A stretch of 64,000 nt of DNA, taken from contig CAWHQP010000005.1 of assembly GCA_963831535.1 (NCBI GenBank), positions 186,001-250,000 on the forward strand, in the 5' to 3' direction. How positions within the stretch are numbered: position 1 is the stretch's first letter; each line of letters begins with the position of its first letter. Positions 63,873-64,000 of this stretch are shown here, piece by piece. The notes under the pieces were generated by a model. The model worked only from the letters and a program-made list of their open reading frames with translations, was not told the DNA's origin and ran no database searches. Position numbers and translations under genes: made by a program. Origin of the DNA: Bog-756 sp963831535 (GTDB taxonomy: Bacteria; Actinomycetota; Acidimicrobiia; Acidimicrobiales; RAAP-2).

Positions 63873-64000
63873 TCCTCGGTCGGTCCTCCGGCACGTCGAC
63901 CGGTATTGTGCCGTGGCCTAGTCCCAGGCGGCTGGATTACGTCGGATCACACATCCGGGGCAGTGGTTCATCGATCGAGCGGTTGCGGCGTTCGACACGG

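Noticed and set aside
63873..64000. Start of a parA gene after rsmG
   Set aside because: Gene order makes it plausible just beyond the window, but no ribosome site or ParA-like sequence is readable in these 128 bases.

Overview
The window looks like a chromosomal segment of a high-GC actinobacterium, most likely from the Acidimicrobiia lineage; the placement is inferred, because no rRNA gene is present. The evidence is the GC-rich third codon positions, many GTG starts, an F420-type luciferase-fold oxidoreductase, and the arrangement at the right end: rsmG, jag, yidC, yidD, rnpA and rpmH facing away from dnaA, dnaN, recF, DUF721, gyrB, gyrA and tRNA-Ile. That right-hand 14 kb is the replication-origin neighbourhood. 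Candidate DnaA boxes lie in the dnaA-dnaN gap and upstream of dnaA.

Layout. 0-9.5 kb: end of a membrane protein, a DinB-fold protein divergent from a TetR regulator with a shared operator, a beta-propeller-like protein, a DHA2 exporter fused to a winged-helix domain, and a polar amino-acid ABC operon followed by a DUF1269 protein. 9.5-15.5 kb (minus strand): an unrecognised frame-disrupted gene, then an APC permease, a choline-kinase-like phosphotransferase and a dimethylglycine/sarcosine-dehydrogenase-like flavoprotein that read as one operon. 15.6-34.7 kb: FAD monooxygenase, LCP cell-wall ligase, an auto-regulated TetR/DHA2 efflux pair, pirin, RodZ-like protein, CtaG, beta-carbonic anhydrase, DUF427 protein, an LLM oxidoreductase coupled to an EthD-like protein, a PAS-GGDEF cyclase, a crotonase, a CapA-like protein, a copper type II (PHM-like) monooxygenase and a DODA-type dioxygenase. 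34.8-41.9 kb: an orphan ABC binding protein, a GH78 alpha-L-rhamnosidase and a GH38 alpha-mannosidase, probably glycan catabolism. 42.2-50.3 kb: an accessory block of small detoxification and regulatory genes, a gene remnant, and a RibD/DHFR-like gene split by an intact IS3-family element. 50.4-63.9 kb: tRNA-Ile and the origin genes.

Two themes stand out. First, four local regulatory circuits can be read directly as operators beside their regulator genes: TetR/DinB at 1.74 kb, TetR/MFS at 19.1 kb, TetR/SRPBCC at 43.5 kb and ArsR/SRPBCC at 47.27 kb. Second, at least seven single-base indels break or scramble otherwise well-conserved genes. Six of them lie in the first 14 kb, and two compensate each other 60 bp apart inside a substrate-binding protein. 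This pattern fits assembly or base-calling errors at least as well as real pseudogenisation.

I did not find a convincing wholly new defence or biosynthetic system. The most unusual items are the exporter-MarR fusion, the permease-kinase-demethylase operon, the PHM-like copper enzyme with all six copper ligands, and the cleanly reversible IS insertion.
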